Assembly: GCF_003841505.1 (NCBI RefSeq)
Contig: NZ_REGA01000005.1
Location: forward strand, 62,001 to 126,000
Length of the DNA stretch: 64,000 bases
Direction: 5' to 3'
From: Natrarchaeobius chitinivorans
GTDB taxonomy: Archaea > Halobacteriota > Halobacteria > Halobacteriales > Natrialbaceae
Positions 17,383 through 26,123 of this stretch are shown here, in pieces. Within the stretch, counting starts at the first letter, position 1. Every line of letters starts with the position of its first letter. A program made the position numbers and the translations under genes. The notes under the pieces are model-generated. The model was not told the origin of the DNA. It was given only the letters and a program-made list of their open reading frames with translations, and did not search any database.

Positions 17383-17647
17383 TCGGAGCTTTTGTCCATC
17401 GTTGCCGGTGTACCCGCGGTCCGTCAGCGCTCACACCGGTAAATCGGTACGACAACCCTATGGGGCGGTCCGCTGTCCGGTGGGACCGTTCGAACGTGGT
17501 ACTCGAACACGCGCCCCGAACGGGGATACTCGAACCTGCCCCAACGGGTGTCGGAGTTCCCCCACCGGCGAACCGAAGTCGTCCTGAACATTTATTATTC
17601 GTGTCATCCAGGTAGTGGTATGGTACGAGGTCACAGTAAGGTGAACC

Positions 17648-19810
17648 ATGAGTTCCAGTACTGACGAACCACTAACACTCGAGTCCGTCGACCCGGTCAC
17701 GTTCCAGATCATCAAACACCGCCTGACCCAGGTCGTCGACGAGGCGGTCGAGACGCTCAAACGGGTCTCCGGGTCGCCGAACACCAACGAGGCTCACGAC
17801 CTCATGATGGCGTTGTACACGGACGAAGGCGACCTGCTGACGGGAGGGGTGGGATTCTTGCACCACTACATCGGCGCGTCGCGGGCGACGAAACACGTCA
17901 TCGAGTACTACGGCGAGGACGTCAACGAGGGCGACGTGTTCCTCCTCAACGACCCGTACACGGCTGCGTTTCATCCTCCGGACGTCTACATCATCTCGCC
18001 GATCTACTACGACGGCGAACTGCAGGCGTTCGCCGCGAATTTCGTCCACGTCAACGACGTCGGATCGGTCGATCCGGGCGGATTTTCACCTAACTCGACG
18101 TCGATATTCCACGAGGGGTTCCAGACGCCCGGGCTGAAACTCGTCGACGCTGGGGAGATGCGCCAGGACGTCCTCGATACAATCCTCAACATGAGCCGCG
18201 ACCCGGGGATGCTGGAACTGGATCTCCGATCGCAAATCGCCGCGACCAACGTCGCCGAAGATCGATTCAAGAGTCTCCTCGAGGAGTACGGGGCGACCGA
18301 CGTCACCGCCGTCGGCGACGAACTCATCCGCCACACCGAAAACCGGATTTCGAAACGCCTCGAGGACCTTCCGGACGGCAGATGGGAAGCGCGCCAGTAC
18401 GTCGACTCGGTCCCGGAGGACGAACTGTTTACCGTCGAACTCGCCCTCGAGAAGGAAGGCGACTCGCTGACCTTCGATTTCGAGGGGACCGACGAACAGG
18501 CGGAGTACGGCATAAACTGCACGTACTGGGCGACCGTCGGCGGCGTGCTCGCCCCGTTGCTCCCGCTTTTGTGTTCAGACATGACCTGGAACGACGGGTT
18601 GATTCGCCCGCTCGAGGTGAACGCGCCGTCGGGAACGCTCGTCAACGCCGAGCGGCCGGCTCCGATCTCGATCGCGACCGTCGCGACGCTTCAGGTCTGC
18701 AACTGCCTCTCGTCGCTCGTCGTCTCGAAGATGGTCGGCTCCAGCGACGAGTACGCCGACCGATCCACGGGCATCTGGCACGGCGCTCACGGCGGGTACA
18801 TCGTCGAGGCGACGGTCGACGGCCACACGAACGTCGACGTCATCACGGACACCTACGCGGGGGCTGCCGGCGCTCGAGCGTTCGACGACGGCGTCGATCT
18901 CGGCGGAGAACTGGTCAACGTCGTCTCCCGGTGGGCGAACGCGGAACGCCACGAGAGCACCCTTCCGATCGCCTACCTGTACCGTCGTTTCGTAGCGGAT
19001 TCGGGCGGCCCCGGAGAGTATCGAGGCGGCGTCGGTCACGAGCACGCGATCGCCCCCGTCGGCGACGTCGACTCCTTCGAGACGGTCACCTTCGGGCGAG
19101 GCGTCGACGTTTCGGCCTCCACGGGCGTCTTCGGTGGCTATCCCGGCTGTACGACGGAGTACACGGCCTACCGGGATACCGACGTCTGGGCGGAGGAGAC
19201 CGATCTCCCGCCCTCGAGCGAGACGCTGGAGTCGGCCGAAACGGAGTCCGCGGTCTGGGGGCAGACGCCGTTCGAGGTCGACGACTTTCTGCACGTCCGC
19301 ATGGCCGGATCCGGCGGGTACGGCGATCCGCTGCGACGCGATGCCGATCGAGTGGCTACCGACGTCGCAGCCGGAAAGATCACGCCCGACTCCGCCCGCG
19401 ACGTGTATGGCGTGCCGGTGACCGCCGACGGAGAGATCGACGGCGACGTGACGGCTCGTCGCGACTCCATTCGAGAGGCGCGCCTCGCCGAAAGCGAGCG
19501 AGGAGAGCCACCGATCGGTCGTCTCGAGGCCGAGTCGACGGACCGTCGGCTGGGTCCGTACCTCCCAGTCGTCACCGACGGCGACGCCGAGTACGTGGCC
19601 TGTGAGTGTGAGACCGTTCTCTCGCCGGCGACGGAGTCGTGGAAGGATCGAGCGGCGGTCCGTGAACGCGACCTGTCGAACGCCGGCGCGGGACGGGACG
19701 TGAACTCGGACGTGATCCTCCGGGAGTTCGTCTGTCCGTCGTGTGCGACCCTGCTCGACACGGAAGTCGCGGGTGCCGGTGATCCGTACCTCGAGTCGCG
19801 TCTCTTCTGA
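17648..19810 (+). CDS. Hydantoinase B/oxoprolinase-type subunit with C-terminal zinc-ribbon tail
   Basis: 720 residues. The main part (to about 590) is HyuB-like: DPVTFQIIKHRLTQVVDEA near 14, GGVGFLHHYIGASRATKHV near 63, and GDVFLLNDPYTAAFHPPD near 95. Members act with HyuA on hydantoins, 5-oxoproline or, in acetone/acetophenone carboxylases, on ketones. The extra 130 residues end in a CEC...CPSC cysteine set like the small gamma subunit of acetone carboxylase, a plausible fusion. No HyuA lies beside it; the only one in the window is truncated at 64 kb. GGTGA five bases before the ATG and a TATA-like TTTATTATT at about 17590 indicate a leadered mRNA. Confidence 0.85.
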   Translation: MSSSTDEPLTLESVDPVTFQIIKHRLTQVVDEAVETLKRVSGSPNTNEAHDLMMALYTDEGDLLTGGVGFLHHYIGASRATKHVIEYYGEDVNEGDVFLLNDPYTAAFHPPDVYIISPIYYDGELQAFAANFVHVNDVGSVDPGGFSPNSTSIFHEGFQTPGLKLVDAGEMRQDVLDTILNMSRDPGMLELDLRSQIAATNVAEDRFKSLLEEYGATDVTAVGDELIRHTENRISKRLEDLPDGRWEARQYVDSVPEDELFTVELALEKEGDSLTFDFEGTDEQAEYGINCTYWATVGGVLAPLLPLLCSDMTWNDGLIRPLEVNAPSGTLVNAERPAPISIATVATLQVCNCLSSLVVSKMVGSSDEYADRSTGIWHGAHGGYIVEATVDGHTNVDVITDTYAGAAGARAFDDGVDLGGELVNVVSRWANAERHESTLPIAYLYRRFVADSGGPGEYRGGVGHEHAIAPVGDVDSFETVTFGRGVDVSASTGVFGGYPGCTTEYTAYRDTDVWAEETDLPPSSETLESAETESAVWGQTPFEVDDFLHVRMAGSGGYGDPLRRDADRVATDVAAGKITPDSARDVYGVPVTADGEIDGDVTARRDSIREARLAESERGEPPIGRLEAESTDRRLGPYLPVVTDGDAEYVACECETVLSPATESWKDRAAVRERDLSNAGAGRDVNSDVILREFVCPSCATLLDTEVAGAGDPYLESRLF

Positions 19811-19981
19811 TTGGCGGGGGGTTAGCGTCCCGGCTTTTCTGATTACCAGCGAGTTACCCCCTCGATTTTCTGATTGCCGGTGAGTGGGTGTCTCGGTTCT
19901 TCGGACCCCGGCGATTTCGACTCCCGATCGCCCCGGCGGCAGGTAACTCTCGGGGACGTTCGTCTCCACGATTCAGACGGA

Positions 19982-20051
19982 CCGGTGTCTTGTAGCGGTG
20001 ATCGTTCGGACGGGGTCGGCGATCACCGCTCCAACGCAACGCTAATCCGTA
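19982..20051 (-). repeat. Hairpin repeat element, copy S
   Basis: 70-bp relative of the 1965-2037 element, reading TACGGATTAGCGTTGCG on the minus strand. It has the same perfect CGGTGATCG stem and a loop TTCGGACGGGGTCGG in the same plus-strand direction as copy F, although the outer arms are reversed. The TGA stop of the adjacent SDR gene (20052-20054) forms part of its CTGATACGG end. Confidence 0.75.
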
Positions 20052-20870
20052 TCAGGCTAACCCGCCTGCATCCACCGGCAGCGTCACTCCCGTCACGAAC
20101 CGAGAATCGTCGCTCGAGAGCCACAGTACCGCGTTCGTAACGTCGTCGGCCTCGAGACGTTCCCCCGGCTCGAGGGCGTTGTATCGGCCGGCCCAGTCGG
20201 TTCCGGACTCGAGTACCGATCGGGTGTCGTCGTCGTACTCGTCGACGGCCTCGGTTCGGACGCCGATGGGGCTGACGGCGTTGACTCGAATTCCGTGGTC
20301 CGCGAGCTCGAGGGCGAGCGTCCGCGTGGTCGAGCGGACGCCGAACTTCGAGGCGCTGTAGGCCCCCAGTCCGGGAACCGGCTGATGGCCGAAGAACGAT
20401 GCCGTGTTCACGATCCGCCCGGCCGATTGGTACTCTTCCGTCTTGCCGTCTTCCCTCCGGTCGCTCGTTGCACCGGTCTCGCGCATCTGCCGTGCGACGT
20501 GTTTCGCACAGAGCCAGGTGCCGGTGAGATTGACCTCGAGGACGGACCGCCACGTCTCGGCGTCGAGTTCCGTGAGCCGACCGGTGCGTGCGATACCGGC
20601 GTTGTTGATCAGGACGTCGATCCGTCCGAACCGATCGACGGCGGTGGCGACAGCTGCTTCGACGGCCGCTTCGTCCGTGACGTCACACGGTGTCCAGAGC
20701 CCGGAGGCGCCGCGGGAGGTAATCTCCGAGACGACCGGATCGGCGTCCTGTACGTCCGCGAGGACGACGTCGGCCCCTGCGTCGGCGAACGCGAGCGCGT
20801 GATTGCGCCCGAGGCCGCGGGCACCGCCGGTGATCATCACGACGTCGTCGGTGAAATCGTAGGTCGCCAT
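20052..20870 (-). CDS. Short-chain dehydrogenase/reductase
   Basis: NAD(P)-dependent oxidoreductase of the classical SDR type, 272 residues. TGGARGLGRNHA (about 14-25) is the dinucleotide loop, NNAG near 90, Ser in NTASFFG near 154, and YSASK (about 168) the catalytic Tyr/Lys. The substrate is likely an alcohol, ketone or cyclic ketol. The stop is three bases before the next gene's ATG region, and the two genes form an operon with the upstream hydrolase. A 20-residue insertion around SDRREDGKTEEYQSAG is unusual for the family. Confidence 0.9.
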   Translation of the reverse strand: MATYDFTDDVVMITGGARGLGRNHALAFADAGADVVLADVQDADPVVSEITSRGASGLWTPCDVTDEAAVEAAVATAVDRFGRIDVLINNAGIARTGRLTELDAETWRSVLEVNLTGTWLCAKHVARQMRETGATSDRREDGKTEEYQSAGRIVNTASFFGHQPVPGLGAYSASKFGVRSTTRTLALELADHGIRVNAVSPIGVRTEAVDEYDDDTRSVLESGTDWAGRYNALEPGERLEADDVTNAVLWLSSDDSRFVTGVTLPVDAGGLA

Positions 20871-20873
20871 CGG

Positions 20874-21701
20874 TTACTCCTCGAGGAAGTCGAGCAACAC
20901 CTCGAGACAGCGATCGGGCTGTTCGATCTGTGCGCAGTGGCCACAGTCCTCGATCACTTCGAACCGGGTGTCGGCGTCGTCGGAGATCTCGTCGTGGACG
21001 GATCGCATCTTGTCGACCGATTTGAGGACGTCGTCGGCTCCGGCGACGACGAGCGTCGGGACGTCGATCCGATCGTACCGGTTGCTCCGTCTGAACGTTC
21101 GATCCTGTTCGAACGGCGGTTCGAACCGGATCGCAGCCGTGGCTTGCCACTGGCCGGGAACGCGGCTCATCTCGACGCGCCGATCCAGGTAGGACTCGTC
21201 CCACCACTCCTCGGCGAAGAGGACGTCCAGAATGTCCGCCATCGCGTCCCGGCTGCCGTCGAACTCCGTGAGGATGTCCTGGAACTGATCAGGCGGGCCG
21301 CCGCCGCCGCTGATCGACACCGCCTTCTCGATCGGCCACTCGCAGGGAGCGGGTTCGCTGGCCACGCTGAGGACGTCTCCGCCGCCCAGCGAGTTGCCGA
21401 CGACGTGTGCCTGGTCGACACACAGCGTCTCGAGGAACGCGCCGACGTGGCTTACGCGGAGGTCGAACTGATCTTCGAAACTGAACAGCTTTTCCGTGTG
21501 GCCGTAGCCGATCATATCCGGCGCGAGTACGTGATACTGCTCGGCGAGTCCGTCGATGATCGCGCTCCAGCTAAACTCGGCTGCCGCGCCGAACTCGCCG
21601 GAGTGAACTAAGAGGACGGTTTCGTCGTGGTCTCGCCCCGCTTCGAGGTAATGCGTTCTGATGCCGTTCACGTCGACGTAGGCCGTGTCGTAAGTCGTCA
21701 T
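20874..21701 (-). CDS. Alpha/beta hydrolase, C-C hydrolase-like
   Basis: 275 residues from the ATG at 21701. The nucleophile elbow is GNSLGGGDV (about 106), the acid Asp is in VVAGADDVLKS (about 222) and the base His in EDCGHCAQIEQPDRC (about 255). The pattern is like meta-cleavage-product and other carbon-carbon or ester hydrolases; the oxyanion HSGEF near 40 replaces the usual HGxG. It is probably the first gene of a two-gene operon with the SDR. GGTGA lies just before the ATG and a TATA-like CATATAAC at about 21738-21745 (minus strand). The longer GTG start (21725) is less likely. Confidence 0.85.
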   Translation of the reverse strand: MTTYDTAYVDVNGIRTHYLEAGRDHDETVLLVHSGEFGAAAEFSWSAIIDGLAEQYHVLAPDMIGYGHTEKLFSFEDQFDLRVSHVGAFLETLCVDQAHVVGNSLGGGDVLSVASEPAPCEWPIEKAVSISGGGGPPDQFQDILTEFDGSRDAMADILDVLFAEEWWDESYLDRRVEMSRVPGQWQATAAIRFEPPFEQDRTFRRSNRYDRIDVPTLVVAGADDVLKSVDKMRSVHDEISDDADTRFEVIEDCGHCAQIEQPDRCLEVLLDFLEE

Positions 21702-21912
21702 TCCGTCACCGTGTTCAGGACTCACCGGCAGTTCAGTTATATGTTATGCCTCGCCACCCCACGCCTGCCGGTTACTGGGGGAGCGTCCCGGACTCGAGGC
21801 GACGAATCTGTCGGCTCTCGAGGCCGATGCCGGTCATCGCCGCCGGTGGCGACCGACTGTTCTTCGCCAGTGGTGACAATGAACCGACGCTTGTTATGTC
21901 GCGTGTCGACGA

Positions 21913-21923
21913 TACACTTATTT
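21913..21923 (+). promoter_or_regulatory. TATA-like box for monooxygenase gene
   Basis: ACACTTATTT centred about 28 bp before the ATG at 21947; it supports that start over the earlier ATG at 21896. Confidence 0.5.
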
Positions 21924-21946
21924 CCCACTACGAAGATGTGTGGTGC

Positions 21947-23326
21947 ATGGACACGGGTATCTTCCATAACGGCAGTACCAACGTTCCGATGAAGCGAGCC
22001 GACAATCAGGTCGTCATCCCGGACGCCACCGTCGAAGAGGTCCACGAGAGCATGCAACAGGTTATTCGAGACCAGATCCGACACGGCGTCCTCGCGGAGG
22101 AGTACGGGTTCGACCGGGCGTTTTTCACGGAACACCACTTCGAACTCGCGGGAGCGGAGTGTAGCCCGAACCCGCTGAACTCCCAGATGGCGGTGGCGGC
22201 GAAAACCGACGAGATCAAGCTCTGCCAGATGGGCAACATCCTTCCCTGGCACGATCCCATCCGTCTCGCCGAACAGACCGCAATGTTGGACGTCTACAGC
22301 GATGGGCGGGCGGAGATCGGTATCGGTCGAGGGTATCAACCCCGGGAAGCGGAGGTCCTCGGGGCGATGTACTGGGGCGGCACCTGCATGGACGACGAGA
22401 AGAACCGGGCCGTTTTCGAGGAGAAGTACGACCTTCTTATGAAGGCCTGGACGGAGGACCTCGTCTCGTACAACGGCGACTTCCATCACGTGCCACCGTC
22501 GTACACGAAACACCACCACGTACAGGACCACGCCTACCTCGAAGACGAGGTGTCCGAACACGACCTCGAGGACGTCATGGACTGGGACGAGTCCGGGGAC
22601 ATGTACTCGAGCGACACGCGAGTGTTGTTGTCGACGAACTCCCGCGTCGAACAGATTCCGGTCTTTCCACAGCCACTACAGGATCCCCACCCCCCGATCT
22701 GGATGCCCGTCGTCTCGCCCCGTTCGACACGGTGGGCCGCGAGAAACGGCGTCAACGGCGTCATCACGCTCGGTCCCCGATCGCGAATCAGCCCGGTCGT
22801 CGAGAGCTACTACGACGCCGCCGAAGAGGCTGGGTGGCCGGACAGGCGATCCGAGCACGACGGCGAACCGTTCGAGTACGGCTGGGATAGCGAGCGTCAG
22901 CGCGGCCTCGGGTTTTACCGTCTGCTCTTCAACACCGACGTCGCAACGGAGGAGACGTTCGAGCGGTTCAAACTCGGTGCGGAGGCGGTCTGGGATCACC
23001 TCGCGTCCTCGTACAGCGCGGAACTCCTGTTGAACCTCAGCGACGAGGAAGTCGAACAGTTGCGATCGCGTCAGGATCTCGACGAGGACCAGCCGGTGCG
23101 AGCCGACTTCGATATTCTCGAAAAGAAGAGCATCGCGGTCACCGGGAGCAGCGAGGAGATAATCGACGAGATCGCGAGCATCAAAGAGAGCGTCGGATTC
23201 ACCGACCTCAACCTGATCGGCTACTTCGAGGCCGCAGGACTGACCGGCGAGGAAGCGGACGAACAACTCCGTGCGTTCGGCGAAGAGGTTGTCCCGTACC
23301 TGGACGAGGAGTTCCCGAACCCGTAA
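21947..23326 (+). CDS. Luciferase-like flavin-dependent monooxygenase (LLM class)
   Basis: 459 residues of the bacterial-luciferase superfamily, which uses reduced FMN and oxygen (or, in relatives, F420). Visible: EEYGFDRAFFTEHHF near 48, PWHDPIRLAEQTAMLDVYSDGRAE with GIGRGYQPREAEVLG near 120, and PPIWMPVVSPRSTRWAARNG near 250. An acidic insertion (about 190-225) is typical of halophiles. It is predicted to work with the flavin reductase at 16900. Beside an SDR, a C-C-type hydrolase and amidases it suggests oxidative ring or side-chain breakdown of an amide-containing compound (inference). An in-frame start at 21896 would add 17 residues. Confidence 0.88.
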   Translation: MDTGIFHNGSTNVPMKRADNQVVIPDATVEEVHESMQQVIRDQIRHGVLAEEYGFDRAFFTEHHFELAGAECSPNPLNSQMAVAAKTDEIKLCQMGNILPWHDPIRLAEQTAMLDVYSDGRAEIGIGRGYQPREAEVLGAMYWGGTCMDDEKNRAVFEEKYDLLMKAWTEDLVSYNGDFHHVPPSYTKHHHVQDHAYLEDEVSEHDLEDVMDWDESGDMYSSDTRVLLSTNSRVEQIPVFPQPLQDPHPPIWMPVVSPRSTRWAARNGVNGVITLGPRSRISPVVESYYDAAEEAGWPDRRSEHDGEPFEYGWDSERQRGLGFYRLLFNTDVATEETFERFKLGAEAVWDHLASSYSAELLLNLSDEEVEQLRSRQDLDEDQPVRADFDILEKKSIAVTGSSEEIIDEIASIKESVGFTDLNLIGYFEAAGLTGEEADEQLRAFGEEVVPYLDEEFPNP

Positions 23327-23485
23327 CTCGGCTTTCGGAGGCGAACCCTTTTGCACCGTTACTTCTGCCTTTGTACCGTTACTACCGCCTTTGATCCGTC
23401 CTCTAATTTCATCGGATTCCGCGAGCGCGCGAACGAGTCCGGTGGGCTATCGAACTACTGTCCTCGACGAGACCGACGAGATTCG

Positions 23486-23935
23486 TCACCGCACGTTGAC
23501 CGTAACGGTCGTTCCATCGGCAAGCTCGAGGCGATCACGGAGCCGATCCGGCGCGACGAGTTCGATCGTTCCCGGTCCGTGCGTGGTCCGATCCGGAACG
23601 ATGAGGTGACACGTCGAGTACGCTGTTTTCTCGGATCGACTGCTGACGATCGCTGCCCGATAACACGAGGCACCGCCGAACTCCCGGTCGCCGTCGCTCC
23701 AGGGGTCGATGCGGATCGTCCCCCCGTCGCCGTCGACCGTTCGGTCCCATCGCTTTCGGCTCGTGGCATCCAGTTCGACGTTCAACGTCCCCGGATACGG
23801 CTCGTATCCGAGACGGCTGCGAAACTGTTCGACGTACCCCGACAGCGAGAGGAAATCCTCGGCTGCCCGTTCTCCGGAGGTCACGTCGCCGGTCAGTACC
23901 ACTGGCTCGCTGGCGGTCGAATCCGCTATGGTCAT
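23486..23935 (-). CDS. ribK: CTP-dependent riboflavin kinase-like protein
   Basis: Archaeal RibK makes FMN from riboflavin using CTP. The 149-residue protein shows the family core: FLSLSGYVEQFRSRLGYEPY and PGTLNVELD (about 30-58), FGGASCYRAAIV, LIVPDRTTHGPGTIELVAP, and LRDRLELADGTTVTVNV at the end. Two points are odd. The glycine-rich GLGEG nucleotide loop expected after VTSG is GERAAED here, so CTP binding may be altered. The N-terminal winged helix of the haloarchaeal regulator-kinase RbkR is also absent. ribB lies nearby on the same strand, separated by an amidase gene on the other strand. The first ATG giving the domain (23935) was chosen. Confidence 0.8.
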   Translation of the reverse strand: MTIADSTASEPVVLTGDVTSGERAAEDFLSLSGYVEQFRSRLGYEPYPGTLNVELDATSRKRWDRTVDGDGGTIRIDPWSDGDREFGGASCYRAAIVSSRSEKTAYSTCHLIVPDRTTHGPGTIELVAPDRLRDRLELADGTTVTVNVR

Positions 23936-24223
23936 CGTCGTACACCATCGTTCGTGTCCGGGTTGCTTCAAGGTTCGTGTCGCGACCGATCTGTCGACCT
24001 CTGCGGAGCATACCAGTAATCCGGTTAGATTACACTCTTCCTCGCCGATCGCCCGAACCGACGAAGGCGCTGTACTGATTCCCCTCGCTGATACGGGCTG
24101 GTGGAAGTCGATTCCGCTGGGTCCGCTCCGAGTCACGGTACCACCGACATATCGACAGTAGATCGTATGAGTCGACGCCTCCGCCGCGAGAACGAGAAAT
24201 CGAGCCCGTGTGGATGGCGAAGA

Positions 24224-24232
24224 TTTAAGATA
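24224..24232 (+). promoter_or_regulatory. TATA box for amidase gene
   Basis: TTTAAGATA centred about 27 bp before the GTG at 24254. It decides the start: it favours the GTG over the ATG at 24101. Confidence 0.6.
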
Positions 24233-24253
24233 TCGAACCGAAAGCTAGAGATT

Positions 24254-25804
24254 GTGTCACAGTTACCACCGAACGTTCCGCCGCCGACGCGCGAGCAACT
24301 CCGATCGATTGCCGAACAGTACTACTTCGACCTCGGCGAGGAGGAGCTGGCGGAGTACGCCGAGTTGATCGACGAACGAATGGCGATCTACGAGGCCCTC
24401 GAGGCCCTCCCCGAGCCGGATCTCGACCCGCAGTTCAGCTACGGGGACCGGTCGAACGGGTACAGGCCAGGGTCCGACGAGGACCCGTTGAATGCCCACA
24501 TCACGAAGTGTACGGTCCAGGGCGCCGAGGATGGTCCGTTAGCCGGGTACGACGTCGGCGTCAAAGACAACATCGCGGTTGCCGGCATCGAGATGACCTG
24601 CGGGTCGAAAGTCCTCGAGGGATACGTTCCGCGCAGCGACGCCGTCGCGGTCGAACGCGTCCTCGAGGCCGGCGGGACGATCACCTCGAAGACGAACATG
24701 GACGAGATGGCCGTCTCCGGAAGCGGCGAGATGACGCCGTACGGACCGATTCACAACCCTCGTGTCGAGGGATACCTCGCCGGGGGCTCCTCCGGCGGTT
24801 CCGCTGCTGCGGTCGTCGACGGTGACGTCGACGTCGCTATCGGCACGGATCAAGCCGGTTCGCTTCGCGTCCCGGCCTCGTGGTGTGGTTGCGTCGGGTT
24901 CAAACCGACTCACGGGCTCGTTCCGTATCGCGGCGCCTCGCCCCAGGGCCACTCCTGGGATCACCTCGGTCCGATAACGACGACCGTCGCCGACGCCGCT
25001 CGAGTGTTAGAAGTCCTCGCCGGCCCGGACGACCTCGACCCCCGGTCGAAGGCGGTCGAACCGGGATCGTACGTCGACGCAGTTTCCGAGGGCGTCGACG
25101 ACGTTCGAATCGGCGTTCTCGAGGAGGGATTCGGCTTCGAGCGGACCGACGAGGGGGTCGACGACGCGGCACGCGCTGGGATCGACGCCCTCGAGTCGGA
25201 AGGAGCCACGGTCGAAACGGTTTCGATCCCGTGGCACGTCGACGCGTTCTCCGTCACGCTCGGGATCGAAATCGAGGAGGTCGCCGCGATGTGGGACCTC
25301 GAGAACACGGGCTACTTCGCCGGCGGCGCGTACGATACGCACATGTCACAGGCCTTCGCCAACGCGCGACGCGCTCGAGCGGACGAATTCGCGCCGACGG
25401 TCGTCCTGCTTTGCCTGCTGGGCGGATATATGCGCCGCCATCATCAGGGACGGTACCACGGGAAGGCGATGAACCTCCGCCGAGAACTGACCGAAGCCTA
25501 CGACGAGGCGTTCGAGGACGTCGACCTCCTCGCGATGCCGACGACACCGCTGACCGCGTTCGAACTGGAGTCGAATCTCTCCAGAACCGAGATCGTCAAC
25601 CGGGCACAGGGCAAAGAGGGCCGGACCACCAACACGATGCCGTTTAATCTCACCGGCCATCCCGCGATGTCGATCCCCTGTGGCACGGCCGACGGCCTCC
25701 CGGTCGGCCTCATGTTCGTCGGCGCGCACTGCGACGAGGAATCGATAGTCCGGACGGCGGCGACCTACGAGTCGACGGTCGACTGGCAGGAACAGGCGTA
25801 CTGA
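24254..25804 (+). CDS. Amidase, amidase-signature family
   Basis: Second amidase, 516 residues from the GTG start. Catalytic Lys in YDVGVKDNIAVAG (about 102), cis-Ser in AGGSSGGSAAAVV (about 178) and nucleophile Ser in DQAGSLRVPASWCG (about 203). The extended N terminus (PPPTREQLRSIAEQYYFDL) resembles nitrile-pathway and aliphatic amidases rather than GatA. It sits alone on the plus strand between ribK and ribB, apparently inserted into the riboflavin locus. The monooxygenase and hydrolase genes upstream make a catabolic role likely. Confidence 0.9.
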   Translation: MSQLPPNVPPPTREQLRSIAEQYYFDLGEEELAEYAELIDERMAIYEALEALPEPDLDPQFSYGDRSNGYRPGSDEDPLNAHITKCTVQGAEDGPLAGYDVGVKDNIAVAGIEMTCGSKVLEGYVPRSDAVAVERVLEAGGTITSKTNMDEMAVSGSGEMTPYGPIHNPRVEGYLAGGSSGGSAAAVVDGDVDVAIGTDQAGSLRVPASWCGCVGFKPTHGLVPYRGASPQGHSWDHLGPITTTVADAARVLEVLAGPDDLDPRSKAVEPGSYVDAVSEGVDDVRIGVLEEGFGFERTDEGVDDAARAGIDALESEGATVETVSIPWHVDAFSVTLGIEIEEVAAMWDLENTGYFAGGAYDTHMSQAFANARRARADEFAPTVVLLCLLGGYMRRHHQGRYHGKAMNLRRELTEAYDEAFEDVDLLAMPTTPLTAFELESNLSRTEIVNRAQGKEGRTTNTMPFNLTGHPAMSIPCGTADGLPVGLMFVGAHCDEESIVRTAATYESTVDWQEQAY

Positions 25805-25812
25805 CCGCCCGA

Positions 25813-25885
25813 GAACGGCCGCGGTCCAACGGCCAGGATCCGAACGGCCGCGGTCCAACGGCCAGGATCCGAACGGCCGCGGTCC
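25813..25885. repeat. 29-bp GC-rich tandem repeat, about 2.5 copies
   Basis: The unit begins GAACGGCCGCGGTCCAACGG, at 25813, 25842 and 25871 (the last partial). It lies immediately after the amidase stop; palindromic CGGCCG cores could form stems, so a terminator-like role is possible. Confidence 0.9.
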
Positions 25886-26123
25886 GAGCGGCCGCGGGCC
25901 GACCATCCTCTTCTCGTTTCTCCTCACCGGTGGCGAACCCTCTGCTCGTCGCCGTCCGTGGTGTCTCGGTGACTCCCGGCCGGAAGTCGGGTTGCGTTAC
26001 GCTTCACCGGTAGATGCTGCGGGGCTCGAGACTCTTACTGCTACGCTCGAGGCCCTTGCTGGGCGCTCGAGGCTCCACAACCGTATTCGAGCACGTCCAG
26101 TGTACGTTCCGAGACGGCCGAAA
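25886..26123. other. Intergenic between convergent genes
   Basis: Convergent 3' regions of the amidase and ribB. GC-rich low-complexity words (CTCGAG/GCTCGAGGC) recur; no gene seen. Confidence 0.5.

Noticed and set aside
21746-21946. Extended N terminus of the luciferase-like monooxygenase
   Set aside because: The extra residues are Arg/Pro-rich and precede the TATA box; the family start matches the ATG at 21947.
25813-25885. CRISPR array or iteron origin
   Set aside because: Only about 2.5 GC-rich units, no spacers, no replication protein gene nearby.
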